From: Blastochloris viridis
GTDB lineage: Bacteria; Pseudomonadota; Alphaproteobacteria; Rhizobiales; Xanthobacteraceae
Direction: 5' to 3'
DNA length: 64,000 nucleotides
Assembly (NCBI RefSeq): GCF_001402875.1
Contig: NZ_CP012946.1
Span: 3,326,001 to 3,390,000 of the forward strand
Notes under the pieces: model-generated
Seen by the model: the letters and a program-made list of their open reading frames with translations, nothing else
Told to the model about the DNA's origin: nothing
The model's database searches: none
Program-made: the position numbers and the translations under genes
Shown: piece by piece, positions 43,131 to 52,057 of the stretch
Numbering within the stretch: the first letter of the stretch is position 1
Layout: every line of letters starts with the position of its first letter

Positions 43131-44102
43131 TTACTGACCCACCGGAGGGTGCCAAACCGCCAGAACACCGTCAAGCGCGGTCGAGAGCGCAACGGGGTCT
43201 GTACGCAGGTTTTGCGCCAGTTGAGGCCAACCGGCGGCCTCGGCGAGCGCGGCGAGCACCCGGGTGGTAAGCTTGATCTCGTCGGTTGCCGAGCGCGACC
43301 CCTTCCAATCGCGCACCGGCAGGGATTTGTCGACGCCGCGCGCCTCGTTCAGCCAAGCGAGCGCGGTGTCCTGGTCGCCGAGCCTGTCGATGAGCTTCAG
43401 CTCCAGCGCCTGGGCGCCGGTCCACACCCGGCCGTCCGCGACAGTCCGCAACTCGGCGTCGTCAAGGTCGCGTCTGGCCTTGACCAGGGACTTGAACCAA
43501 CCGTAGCTGTCGTCGACCACCGACTGCAGCGCTTGGCGCGCCTCGGGCGAGGTCGGCACCAGACCGGACGGCGCCGCCTTGAGCGGAGTGGACTTCACCT
43601 CCTCGACCTCGACGCCGACGCTCTTGAGCAGCCCGGTGACGTTCGGGAACTGGACGATGACGCCGATCGAGCCAACCAGGCTGTTGCGGCCAGCGATGAT
43701 CTCGTCGGCACCGAGCGCGGCGATATAGGCGCCGGACGCCGCCATGCCATCGACCACCGCCACCACCGGCCGCTTCTCCGCCAGTCGACGCAACGCGGTG
43801 TGCAGTCCGTCGGAGCCGGTCACCGTGCCGCCGGGGCTGTCGATCGCGAGGATCACCGCCTTGGCGCCGGAGGTGGCGATTTCGTCCAGCATCTTGAGGC
43901 GATCGCGGTCGCCACGGATCAGCCCGGAGATCGGCACGCGGGCGATGTGGGCCTGACGCTTCTCGACGAAGCTGGCGCCGTCCAGGCCGACCACCAGCGC
44001 ACCGACCGCGGCAGCAACGGCGAGGACGGCAGCGATCCGCCACGCCGACAGGGAGCGGCGCAGGCGGCGGCGTTCGATAAGGGTGTCGGCGTCGAAAGAC
44101 AT
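43131..44102 (-). CDS. sppA: Signal peptide peptidase SppA (short form)
   Basis: 323 residues, one N-terminal transmembrane anchor ([18 protein letters not shown]). Catalytic Ser in AVVDGMAASGAYIAALGADEI and catalytic Lys in PLKAAPSGLVPTSPEAR; AILAIDSPGGTV-type segment (VILAIDSPGGTVTG) precedes. Degrades cleaved signal peptides in the membrane. ATG 44102 has AGGA at 8-nt spacing and is preferred over a GTG at 44132. Confidence 0.94.
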   Translation of the reverse strand: MSFDADTLIERRRLRRSLSAWRIAAVLAVAAAVGALVVGLDGASFVEKRQAHIARVPISGLIRGDRDRLKMLDEIATSGAKAVILAIDSPGGTVTGSDGLHTALRRLAEKRPVVAVVDGMAASGAYIAALGADEIIAGRNSLVGSIGVIVQFPNVTGLLKSVGVEVEEVKSTPLKAAPSGLVPTSPEARQALQSVVDDSYGWFKSLVKARRDLDDAELRTVADGRVWTGAQALELKLIDRLGDQDTALAWLNEARGVDKSLPVRDWKGSRSATDEIKLTTRVLAALAEAAGWPQLAQNLRTDPVALSTALDGVLAVWHPPVGQ

Positions 44103-44373
44103 GTCGGCGTCCTGAAATGACGGCGTTTTCACGCTTGAGCGGACGGAGGCGCAGCGACCGGCCGTGCCCCGAAGGCCGGACCCGGCGCACCGGGCGGTGG
44201 CAACTTAGGGATTTTCAGCCGTGAAATCAAAGCGCCTCTGCCACCGCCTCTTGTTCCGGTCGCCCACTACTCGGACCGGGAGCGGTCGGACGGCCGCGCC
44301 TGCGACAGGCCGGTCCTGCCGGGGATGATGCGGCATCACGCCCTCGTGCGAAAACAACGTCCGTCCGAACCGA

Positions 44374-44397
44374 ATGTTAACCCTAAAATTTTAACAT
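44374..44397. promoter_or_regulatory. AT-rich palindrome upstream of the exopolysaccharide locus
   Basis: ATGTTAA-N10-TTAACAT, perfect 7-bp arms, in an otherwise GC-rich 397-bp gap between sppA and the chain-length gene (ATG 44500). A candidate operator; the regulator is unknown. Confidence 0.45.
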
Positions 44398-44499
44398 GGC
44401 TCATTGAGGTCACCACCGGTTCCTTCAGCGTGGCCGGCATCATCTTTGGGTGATGGAAGGCAGCGTGGCGTATTTCGCGTTGTAGAGAGCTGAGCATCG

Positions 44500-45930
44500 A
44501 TGGCTCTTGTGCCCGAGGCTACCGACGAGAACCAGCTAACGCTGCCGAACGGGTCAGGCCCGTGGCTGGTCGCGTTCGCCGTTCTGTCGAAAGCCCTGAA
44601 ACGCAATGCCTGGGCGATCATCGCCGCGGGCGTGGCCGGCGGCGTCCTCGCCGGCGGCGTGAAGGCGGTGTACCCGGGCGATTTTACCGCGACGGCGCAA
44701 CTCCTCATCGATCCGCGCGGTTTGAGGGTTTTCTCCAACGATCTCAACCCGGGCCAGTTCGACGCCAACGCTGCGTTCGGCTTCCTTGAAAGCCAGATGG
44801 GCGTCATCACTTCCGAGAGCGTGCTGGCGCGGGTGCTTCGCGAGGAAGCAGCGGCCGCCGGGACCCCGCCGCCGTTGCGGCGGGACGGCAGGGAGGTCGA
44901 ATTGCGGCCCGGCCAGTCACCGGACGGCGAGCGGCGGGTCGACACCAAGGCGCTGGACGCCTTGCGCCGCTCGGTGACCGTCCACCGCGCCGACCGCAGC
45001 TATGTCGTCGACATCACCGCACGGGCGTCGACGCCGCAAGCGGCGGCCCGCCGCGCCAACGACGTCGTCAAGGCCTATATCGACGAGGACGCGGAGAGCC
45101 GCGCCGACGCCGCGCGCCGCCTAACCAGCCACCTCACCGCCCGGTTGGAGGCGCTGGGCCAGGCGCTGCGGGAATCCGAGGTCAAGACCCAGGCCTTTCG
45201 CCTGAAGAACAACCTGATCGGCACCAGGCAAAGCCTGGTGGTCGAACAGAAGCTGACCGAGGCGATCACCGCGCTCGGCGCGGCGCAGTCGCGGCTGGCG
45301 CGGGCTCGCGCTCGCGTCGAGCAGTTGAAGTCCGCCGCGCTGGACACCGGCGCCCTCGGCGTCGATTCCGAATCGCAGCGCCTGCTGCTACTGCGGGACC
45401 GCCAGACCGCGGCGCTGGAGGAACTGGCCCGCCTAACCGCGGAACTCGGCGAGCGTCACCCGGCCCTGGTCGGGGCGCGCAACCGCGCCAACGAAATCAG
45501 CCGCCGCGTTGCCGCCGAACTGCGCTCCATTCGCGAGTCGGCCGGCGCCGATCTCAGCCGCGCCATCGCCGAACAGGACGGCCTGGCGCGCACCGTCCAA
45601 ACCCTGTCGGGCGAGGTCGCCCGCGCCCAACAGGCCGAAATCGAGCTCAGGGCCCTCGAACAGCAGGTCGAGGCCAACCGCAAGGTGCTCGAATCGTTCG
45701 AGACCCGCTCGCGCGAGGCCGGCGAGTTCGGCCAGATCGACTCCGCCAACCTGCGCGTCGTCTCGATCGCCCGGCCGCCCGAACGCGGCAGCGCGGTGGC
45801 CGGCGCGATCCGGTGGGGCCTGTTCGGCGCCGTCATGGGCGTCCTCGCCGCGGTCGCGGTGATCACGTTGACCACGCTGTTCGGCACTGGCCGCTTGATG
45901 CGGCTTCTACCCCGCGCCAAGCCGGCCTGA
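44500..45930 (+). CDS. Polysaccharide chain-length determinant/co-polymerase (Wzz/GumC family, no kinase domain)
   Basis: 476 residues. First transmembrane helix near residues 37-56 (AWAIIAAGVAGGVLAGGV), a Wzz domain (YPGDFTATAQLLIDPRG), a long periplasmic coiled-coil region (about residues 200-410, rich in Ala/Glu/Arg/Leu), and a second helix near the C-terminus (WGLFGAVMGVLAAVAVITLT). No BY-kinase Walker motifs follow, so the tyrosine kinase, if any, is separate. Probably sets export chain length for the polysaccharide made by the genes to 56.5 kb. Confidence 0.87.
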   Translation: MALVPEATDENQLTLPNGSGPWLVAFAVLSKALKRNAWAIIAAGVAGGVLAGGVKAVYPGDFTATAQLLIDPRGLRVFSNDLNPGQFDANAAFGFLESQMGVITSESVLARVLREEAAAAGTPPPLRRDGREVELRPGQSPDGERRVDTKALDALRRSVTVHRADRSYVVDITARASTPQAAARRANDVVKAYIDEDAESRADAARRLTSHLTARLEALGQALRESEVKTQAFRLKNNLIGTRQSLVVEQKLTEAITALGAAQSRLARARARVEQLKSAALDTGALGVDSESQRLLLLRDRQTAALEELARLTAELGERHPALVGARNRANEISRRVAAELRSIRESAGADLSRAIAEQDGLARTVQTLSGEVARAQQAEIELRALEQQVEANRKVLESFETRSREAGEFGQIDSANLRVVSIARPPERGSAVAGAIRWGLFGAVMGVLAAVAVITLTTLFGTGRLMRLLPRAKPA

Positions 45931-45996
45931 GGCTCAGGTCAGCGCTCGCGCAGGGCAATATGAAACCCGCCTGGTGCCATCAGATCGGCGGTCCCT

Positions 45997-47670
45997 TTAG
46001 GCGAACGTGAACCGCCGCGCCGCACGCGCCGGCAGCGCGATCCGGACCGACCTTTCGCCGACCTGCGCCTCGGCCGGGAGCGTCGTCGTCGCCGGGTGGG
46101 CGGCATCGAACCCCCGCACCGACAGCAGGCGTGGGGAGCGGCCGGAGGCGAACGCCACCTCGATCTCGGCCGCCTGCGTTGCCTTGTTGAGCACGACGAG
46201 ATGGAGCGGGGCACCGGCGGCGCCCGCCGCCGCATAGGCGGTGACGGCCGGCCCGCCCGGCGTCGCCACGCCAAGCGCGCGGCCGCCGAACGGCGCCCCG
46301 GTGGCATCGGCGACGCGGAACAGCCGGTAGGCCTCGCCGAGCCAGCCGGCGAGGCTGCCCCAGTGGCAGGCGAAATAGACCCCGGCGGCGCCGAACCGGC
46401 CCAGCACGTCGGCGAGGGCGAGGCCGGAGACGAGTTGCCCGGCACCGCCGAAATTGAATTCGGTGACCGAGATCCGGGTGCCGGGATATCGGCGTGCGAT
46501 CAGCCGCTCCAGGCTCGGCAGCAGCGGCAGCGCCAGTGCTTCGCCATCGCCGACCGGCAGCACGTCGGCCACCCAGCTGTCCTCTCGAAAGCCCGGCTCG
46601 GTCAAAGAGCGCGGCGCATCCAGCAATGCTTCGGCCAAATCGGGCTGCTCGGTGCGGAACAGGCTGCCGCGGCGGCTGAACGGATACCAATGGATGTCGA
46701 GAACGTCGAGAAGCCGCTGCCCCGCCCGCGCCGAGGCCGCCCGGAAGGTGTCGAGATAGGCGGCGATGAAGCTGCCGTAATGGCGGAACTCATTCCAATC
46801 CGGCGCCTGCTGAAAGTCGACCATCTCGGTCGCGCCCCAGCACACCGGGCCGAACACCGCCGCGGCGGGGTCCGCCGCCTTGATCGCCCGCGCCGCGGCG
46901 ACCGAACGCTCGATGAAGGTGCGGATCGGCATCCGGCCGGTGACGATGCGCGGATGGTTCTCGAACCACAGGCCGGGCTCATTATCGAGCGCATAGGCGT
47001 GGATGCCGTCCGGGGTGTCGGCGCCGCCGAAGCGCTGAACCAGCCGGGCGAGCAGTTGGGGGATGTCGGCGACCTTGGGATCGATCGGATCGGCGGCGCC
47101 GGCGTGGCCGCGCCAGCGCACCGGCACGAACCGCGCCGACGGCGCCGCCGCCTCGGCCGCGACCGGCCCGCCGAAATCGGCTGCGACGAAGCCGGCCAGC
47201 GGCAGCGTGACAAGGCTTTTCGCGCCCATCGCCAGCGAGGCGTGGTGCATCGCCTCGATCACCGCGGCGGGCCGGGTCCGGTGCGGGTCCGGCACCCCGA
47301 GCATGTCGAGCAGAAACGCGCCGTTGGCGTGCTGGAAATCCTTGCCGGCGTTGGTGGCGTTGTTAACCCAGTTGTAGGCGGTCATCAGGTTGCCGCCGAG
47401 GCGCCGGGCGGTGACGTGTGCGGCCCGATCGAGCTCGGCCGAGCGCGCGCCGCCGTCCGCAGTGCCGATCTCGCTGGAGCCGTAGATCAGCGGGCTGATC
47501 AGCCGGCCCGGCGCGGTATCGTCGATGACGATGGGAAAGATACCGGGCAAGGTATCGTCGGAGGCCCCGGCGGGGGTGACCAGTCCCGGCGCGACCAATG
47601 CCGAGGCCACGCCGCCGACAATCACGCTGCGGCGTGTCGGCCGCCCTGGCGCTCGCCGACCGCCGCTCAT
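45997..47670 (-). CDS. Secreted GH44-type glycoside hydrolase
   Basis: 557 residues. A Tat-like signal (PTRRSVIVGGVASALVAPGL) precedes ISPLIYGSSEIGTADG and RLGGNLMTAYNWVNNATNAG, which match the opening of glycoside hydrolase family 44 (endoglucanase/xyloglucanase). The probable acid/base Glu is in YALDNEPGLWFENHP and the nucleophile Glu in ISVTEFNFGGAGQ. A C-terminal beta-sandwich follows. Start ATG 47670 overlaps the stop of the upstream glycosyltransferase (ATGA). A role in trimming or releasing the exopolysaccharide is inferred from position; cellulose degradation would be unexpected for this kind of bacterium. Confidence 0.83.
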   Translation of the reverse strand: MSGGRRAPGRPTRRSVIVGGVASALVAPGLVTPAGASDDTLPGIFPIVIDDTAPGRLISPLIYGSSEIGTADGGARSAELDRAAHVTARRLGGNLMTAYNWVNNATNAGKDFQHANGAFLLDMLGVPDPHRTRPAAVIEAMHHASLAMGAKSLVTLPLAGFVAADFGGPVAAEAAAPSARFVPVRWRGHAGAADPIDPKVADIPQLLARLVQRFGGADTPDGIHAYALDNEPGLWFENHPRIVTGRMPIRTFIERSVAAARAIKAADPAAAVFGPVCWGATEMVDFQQAPDWNEFRHYGSFIAAYLDTFRAASARAGQRLLDVLDIHWYPFSRRGSLFRTEQPDLAEALLDAPRSLTEPGFREDSWVADVLPVGDGEALALPLLPSLERLIARRYPGTRISVTEFNFGGAGQLVSGLALADVLGRFGAAGVYFACHWGSLAGWLGEAYRLFRVADATGAPFGGRALGVATPGGPAVTAYAAAGAAGAPLHLVVLNKATQAAEIEVAFASGRSPRLLSVRGFDAAHPATTTLPAEAQVGERSVRIALPARAARRFTFA

Positions 47671-48596
47671 GACACCAGCTTGGTGCCATAGAGCGCCTGG
47701 CGGAAGCGCGGCATCCACAACAGCTTGCCGAGCCCGCCGCAGGCGACGGCGACCAGCCGGGCGGCGGCAGCACGCCGGAACGGCAGCACAATCAGGGCGG
47801 CGGCAGTGGCACCGCCGAGCTGCACCAGGCCGACCGTCATCCACAACGCGATCGACGGCCATGGTACCGGCCGCAGCATGTGAAAGACGAACACCCGAAT
47901 CTGGCCGCTGAGGAACTTGCGTCGCCAGACGTAGCCCCAGGTCAGGCGCCGCGGCGGCACCCATTCGAGCACCCCCGCGTTCGCCGCCCAGGCGAACCGC
48001 AGGCCGCGCCGCGCCAACCGCTTGAGCAGCAGGCTGTCCTCGCCGCCGACCTCGTTGAGGCCGGCGTCGAACGGCTGCGCCTCCGCGAAACAGCGTTCGC
48101 GCTCGAACATCGAGTTGTTGGTGCCGAGATAGGCGGACAAATCGGTGATGTCGCTGGCGTCGGCGCGGTCGATCCGGCGGGAGAAATAGGGCGCGAACGC
48201 CCCGATGGCGCCGCCCTCCTCCGCCCTGGCCTCGACCGGCCCGAACACCGCGGCGGCGCCGCTGCGCCGCGCGACCGCGACCAACTGAGCGACCCAGTTG
48301 GGCGAGGCTTCCTCGTCGTCGTCGAGGAAGGCGACCCAGCGCCCGCTTGCGGCCCGAACGCCAGCGTTACGGGCGTTGGCAACGCCCGGGTTCGGCTCGC
48401 GCAAATAGCGAACCGGCCGGCGTCCCGCCGGCAGCGCCGTCACCACCGCCTGCGCTGAGCCCTCGGCCGAATTGTCGACCACGACAATTTCGATGTGGAT
48501 GTTCTGCAGTTCAGCTTGCGCCAGCGTGCTGGCGATCGCTCGCTGCAGCGGCTGCGGCCGGTTCAGTGTCGGAACGACAATGGAAACCACGTCCAT
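47667..48596 (-). CDS. Family 2 glycosyltransferase
   Basis: 309 residues. GT-A motifs: VSIVVPTLNRPQPLQRAIAS, LREPNPGVANARNAGVRAAS, VAFLDDDEEASP (DxD-type), GGEDSLLLKRLARRG. C-terminal hydrophobic region (WPSIALWMTVGLVQLGGATA) suggests membrane association. Coupled to the GH44 gene by an ATGA overlap. Sugar specificity unknown. Confidence 0.9.
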   Translation of the reverse strand: MDVVSIVVPTLNRPQPLQRAIASTLAQAELQNIHIEIVVVDNSAEGSAQAVVTALPAGRRPVRYLREPNPGVANARNAGVRAASGRWVAFLDDDEEASPNWVAQLVAVARRSGAAAVFGPVEARAEEGGAIGAFAPYFSRRIDRADASDITDLSAYLGTNNSMFERERCFAEAQPFDAGLNEVGGEDSLLLKRLARRGLRFAWAANAGVLEWVPPRRLTWGYVWRRKFLSGQIRVFVFHMLRPVPWPSIALWMTVGLVQLGGATAAALIVLPFRRAAAARLVAVACGGLGKLLWMPRFRQALYGTKLVS

Positions 48597-48634
48597 CCGC
48601 GCCGACTCCTGTCACTCGAACGACGGTCGAGTTA

Positions 48635-48697
48635 AAGATCTATTCACCGACGTCGCCATATTCCGGCCGCGCGTTTCTCTGTGGTAACATAGATCTT
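48635..48697. promoter_or_regulatory. Paired inverted repeat in a divergent promoter region
   Basis: AAGATCTAT (48635-48643) and ATAGATCTT (48689-48697) are perfect 9-bp arms 45 bp apart, between the divergent glycosyltransferase (start 48596) and ligase (start 48787) genes. Possible two-site operator or loop. Confidence 0.4.
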
Positions 48698-48786
48698 CTT
48701 TGATGCAAGCCGCCCTCGCAGCGAGGGTGTGCACTTGGCGCCTTGTTTTGGGCGACCAGCGCCCGGCAGATGTGGAGCTTGAGGCC

Positions 48787-50148
48787 ATGAGCGAAATCCC
48801 GCTGCCCGCCGCGACGGGCGCACCGGCGGGATTGTGGGCGTTGCCGGGTGGATTTTCGCGCTTCCTCCATAGCCTGCTGACCTACGGCTTTTTGTTCTAC
48901 ACCTTCATCGGCACCAACCCGATCGACTACCGGCCGCTGGCCGAACGCGTCGACGGCAACCCGGCGAGCCGCGTTGTCGTGCTTGTGCTTCTTGCGCTCG
49001 CGGTCGTCGTCGCCTGGACCAACCGCAGCGCCCTGGTGCCGTGTCTCAAGGCCAATGTCGGGCTGTTCGCGGTCGTCGGCTTCTGCCTGGCGAGCGTGCT
49101 GTGGTCGCCATTTCCCGATCTCGCCCTGCGCCGGGCGGTGTTCCAGATCCTGGTGACGGGGGTGGCGGTCGGCATCGCCGTGGGCGTCACCGACCTGCGG
49201 CGGTTCCACACCGCGATCTTCATCGGGATGATGACGGTGGTGGCGTGCAATTTCCTCGCGGTGGCGGCGTGGCCGTCTCTGACCATCGCCGACAATGGCG
49301 TGGTCGGCCTCTACGCTCAAAAGAATCCGGCCGGCGCGGTCGCGATGATTGCGGTGGTGTGCGCGACGACCTGGACCATCGGCGCATCCCGGCTGCAATC
49401 GACCATGGTCGGCCTCGGCGGAATGGCGCTGTCCGCGCTGTTTTTGGTGCTGACCAACAGCAAGACCTCGATCGGCCTTGCCGCGCTGGCGCTGCTGATC
49501 ATCGCGGTGTTCGTGCTGGCCGAGAAGGGCGGGCCGCGCTTCGTCCTGGTGGTGGTGTTCGGAGCGCTCCTCGCGCTGGCCGGCCTGCTGACGGTGTTCG
49601 CCGCAATTGATTTCGACAACGCCCGCCTGCTGGAAATCCTGTTCGGCGATGCCTCCTTCACCGGTCGCGACGAACTTTGGGCATTCGCGCTGCGATCCTG
49701 CCTGGAGCGGCCGTGGCTCGGCCACGGCTATGGCGCATTCTGGGACGTCGGGCTGACCAACGATCCGCTCCGCAGCCTCGAGCCGGGGACGTGGCTCGGC
49801 GACGTCGACCCTGGCATCATCAACCAGGCCCACAACGGCTATCTCGACCTGTGGCTTCAGATCGGGCTGCCGGCCACGGTGGTGGCCACGCTGGTCGTGC
49901 TCGCGGCGGCGCTGTCGGCGGGCCGGCGCGCGCTGCTCCGCGACCTGGACCGCGGCGCACGGGCCGCGCTCGGCATGCTGGCGGCGCTGCTGTTCCTCCA
50001 CCTTCTGCACAACTCGACCGAAGCGACGCTGTTCGCCCGCGGCGTCGCGTTCGCCAACCTCGCCATCCTGTGCATTCTCGTGACCGCGCAGGCGCAATTC
50101 CTCGCGGACGCAGCGCCGCGCGGCGAACGATCCGGGGCGGAAGGATGA
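48787..50148 (+). CDS. O-antigen ligase/polymerase-like membrane protein (Wzy/WaaL type)
   Basis: 453 residues with about ten hydrophobic segments. The O-antigen ligase domain is suggested by SVLWSPFPDLALRRAV, LYAQKNPAGAVAMIAV, FLVLTNSKTSIGLAAL, FTGRDELWAFALRSCLERPW and NQAHNGYLDLWLQIG, the last being the periplasmic loop motif (HNxYL) of the family. Probably polymerises repeat units of the exopolysaccharide. Its stop overlaps the next start (ATGA). Confidence 0.88.
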   Translation: MSEIPLPAATGAPAGLWALPGGFSRFLHSLLTYGFLFYTFIGTNPIDYRPLAERVDGNPASRVVVLVLLALAVVVAWTNRSALVPCLKANVGLFAVVGFCLASVLWSPFPDLALRRAVFQILVTGVAVGIAVGVTDLRRFHTAIFIGMMTVVACNFLAVAAWPSLTIADNGVVGLYAQKNPAGAVAMIAVVCATTWTIGASRLQSTMVGLGGMALSALFLVLTNSKTSIGLAALALLIIAVFVLAEKGGPRFVLVVVFGALLALAGLLTVFAAIDFDNARLLEILFGDASFTGRDELWAFALRSCLERPWLGHGYGAFWDVGLTNDPLRSLEPGTWLGDVDPGIINQAHNGYLDLWLQIGLPATVVATLVVLAAALSAGRRALLRDLDRGARAALGMLAALLFLHLLHNSTEATLFARGVAFANLAILCILVTAQAQFLADAAPRGERSGAEG

Positions 50149-51119
50149 CAATGACCTGCGAGCCGGCGCTCGAACTCTCCATCGTGATCTGCACCTTCAA
50201 GCGAGAGCGGCTGTTGCGCCGGGCGATCGCCAGCGTGGCGCGACAGGCCTGCCCGGCCGGCGTCGACCTCATCTTGGCCGTCGTCGACAATTCGGACGAC
50301 GGCGAGGCCGCGGCGGCGGTCGAGGCGATGCGGGAGGCCTGTCCGTTCGAACTGCGCTACGTCGCGGCCCACCCGCCCAACATCTCGGTGGCGCGCAATG
50401 CCGGCATCGCCGCGACGACCTCGCCGTTCGTCGCCTTCATCGACGACGACACCGAACTGGCGGAGGGCTGGGTGGAGGCGGTCGTGGGCGCGCTGCGCGA
50501 GCACCCTTACGACATCCTGTTCGGTGCCATCGAGCCGGTGTTCGAGGCGCCAAGCCGGGCGCCGTCCTGGACCCATGCAGTGTATTCACGCCGGCTGGCG
50601 GCGGCGACCGGTCGCGAACTGTCGGCAATGGGCCGCGGCAAGACCCGCGACGTCGCGCTCTCGACCAGCAATGCCGTGCTGCGCCGCGCCACCACCCTGA
50701 CCGATGCCGAGCCGTTCGACCGCGCGTTCGGAAACGGCGGCGGCGAAGACTACGACCTGTTCTGCCGCGTGCAACGCCGCGGCTGCCGGTTCGGCTGGGT
50801 GCCAGGCGCGCTGGTGCGCGAGGAGGTGCCGGCCGAACGGTGCGACACCGCCTATCTGCGCCGGCGCATGTTTGCCGGCGGCCAGGCGTTCGCCATGGCG
50901 ATCGCCAAGAACAGCCGCTGGCCGGCGGCGACGCGGTGGTGGCTGCGGGGCAAAGCCGCGGTGCAGGCGCTCTATCTCGCCTCGGTGCTGCCGCTCCGGC
51001 TCTGGCGCGGGGGTGAGGCGCTCGACGCCTATTCCTGCGCCTGGGCCGGGGTGCTCGGCAAGCTCGCGTTCGGCGAGATCCACCCGATCTACCGCGCGCC
51101 GGCCGCGGCGCGGTCCTGA
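50145..51119 (+). CDS. Family 2 glycosyltransferase
   Basis: 324 residues. LSIVICTFKRERLLRRAIAS, AVVDNSDDGEAAAAVEAM, NISVARNAGIAATTSPF, VAFIDDDTELAEGW (DDD metal site), GGGEDYDLFCRVQRRG. Similar in layout to the transferase at 47667. Translationally coupled to the ligase-like gene. Its last 31 bp overlap the end of the convergent DUF6492-type gene. Confidence 0.9.
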   Translation: MTMTCEPALELSIVICTFKRERLLRRAIASVARQACPAGVDLILAVVDNSDDGEAAAAVEAMREACPFELRYVAAHPPNISVARNAGIAATTSPFVAFIDDDTELAEGWVEAVVGALREHPYDILFGAIEPVFEAPSRAPSWTHAVYSRRLAAATGRELSAMGRGKTRDVALSTSNAVLRRATTLTDAEPFDRAFGNGGGEDYDLFCRVQRRGCRFGWVPGALVREEVPAERCDTAYLRRRMFAGGQAFAMAIAKNSRWPAATRWWLRGKAAVQALYLASVLPLRLWRGGEALDAYSCAWAGVLGKLAFGEIHPIYRAPAAARS

Positions 51120-52057
51120 TCGGCGGCGCGCGCGGTGACCTGCGCGAACAGCCGCAGGCGCGCGCTTTCGGGTACCGGGATGGTCGACTGGATCAGGCAG
51201 GTGACGTGCTCGGGCCTGAGCGCCGCGACGAACCTCGCCTCGTCGGCGCCGCCGTCGAAGCTGCCGGAATAACGGGAGTGGCACAGCGACCACGCCTCCG
51301 GGCAGAGGCCTGAAGCGTCGAGCCCGGCCACCTTGTCGGCATAAACGCCGTAGAGAACGTACTCGGCAAAATGCGGCGTGCGGCTCAGCACCACCCGCCA
51401 GTCGCGCCCGGCGACCGCTTCGATGCGGGCGATCATGCCGCGCAGGGTCGACCGGCGCCACACCACGAACGGATCGATATATTCCGCGCCGTAGAAATCG
51501 CTCGGCGGCAGTCCGAGCAGCCGCCCGGCGGCGACGTGCCAGCGACGGTGCGAGGCGAGCGGAACCGGGGCTGGATCGCGATAGATCCGCACGCGGCCGC
51601 CATGGACCAGACGGTCGAGGCCGAGCGGGCGGACGACGACGTTGTCGCTGTCGATGTGCGCCACCACCTCGGTGGGCGCCGCGGCCGTCGCCGCGATCTT
51701 CATGATCTGCTGCGCGATCCAGCCGCGCACCGGCAGGCCGAACGGCGTGACGTAGAAATTGCGGTGCGACAGCCCGAGCAGCCGCCGCCAGCGGGCGCTG
51801 GGCATCGGAACTTTGCGCAGCCAGCGCGGCAGCAGGCTCTCCTGGGTGGCGATGGTCCGCCGTGGCGAGGACAGGCTTGCGAACAGCGCGACATCCTGCG
51901 CCGGAACGTAGAGCGCGTGGTGGATCGTCGCCGGCACGAAGCGGTCGATGCTGTCGCACAGCATCCGGCACAGTTCGAAATCGCCGCGGAACGAACAGGT
52001 GACGATGCTGGCCGACAGCGGCGCGTCATCCGGCGGCGGCGCGGCGGACTCGCTCAT
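51089..52057 (-). CDS. DUF6492-type (glycosyltransferase-like) protein
   Basis: 322 residues. Opens LSASIVTCSFRGDFELCRML and has AHIDSDNVVVRPL, an Asp-rich DxD-like site, and YIDPFVVWRRSTLRGMI. This resembles DUF6492 proteins found in polysaccharide loci, which look like divergent GT-A transferases; the assignment is tentative. ATG 52057 overlaps the stop of the oxidoreductase gene (ATGA). Confidence 0.65.
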   Translation of the reverse strand: MSESAAPPPDDAPLSASIVTCSFRGDFELCRMLCDSIDRFVPATIHHALYVPAQDVALFASLSSPRRTIATQESLLPRWLRKVPMPSARWRRLLGLSHRNFYVTPFGLPVRGWIAQQIMKIAATAAAPTEVVAHIDSDNVVVRPLGLDRLVHGGRVRIYRDPAPVPLASHRRWHVAAGRLLGLPPSDFYGAEYIDPFVVWRRSTLRGMIARIEAVAGRDWRVVLSRTPHFAEYVLYGVYADKVAGLDASGLCPEAWSLCHSRYSGSFDGGADEARFVAALRPEHVTCLIQSTIPVPESARLRLFAQVTARAADQDRAAAGAR

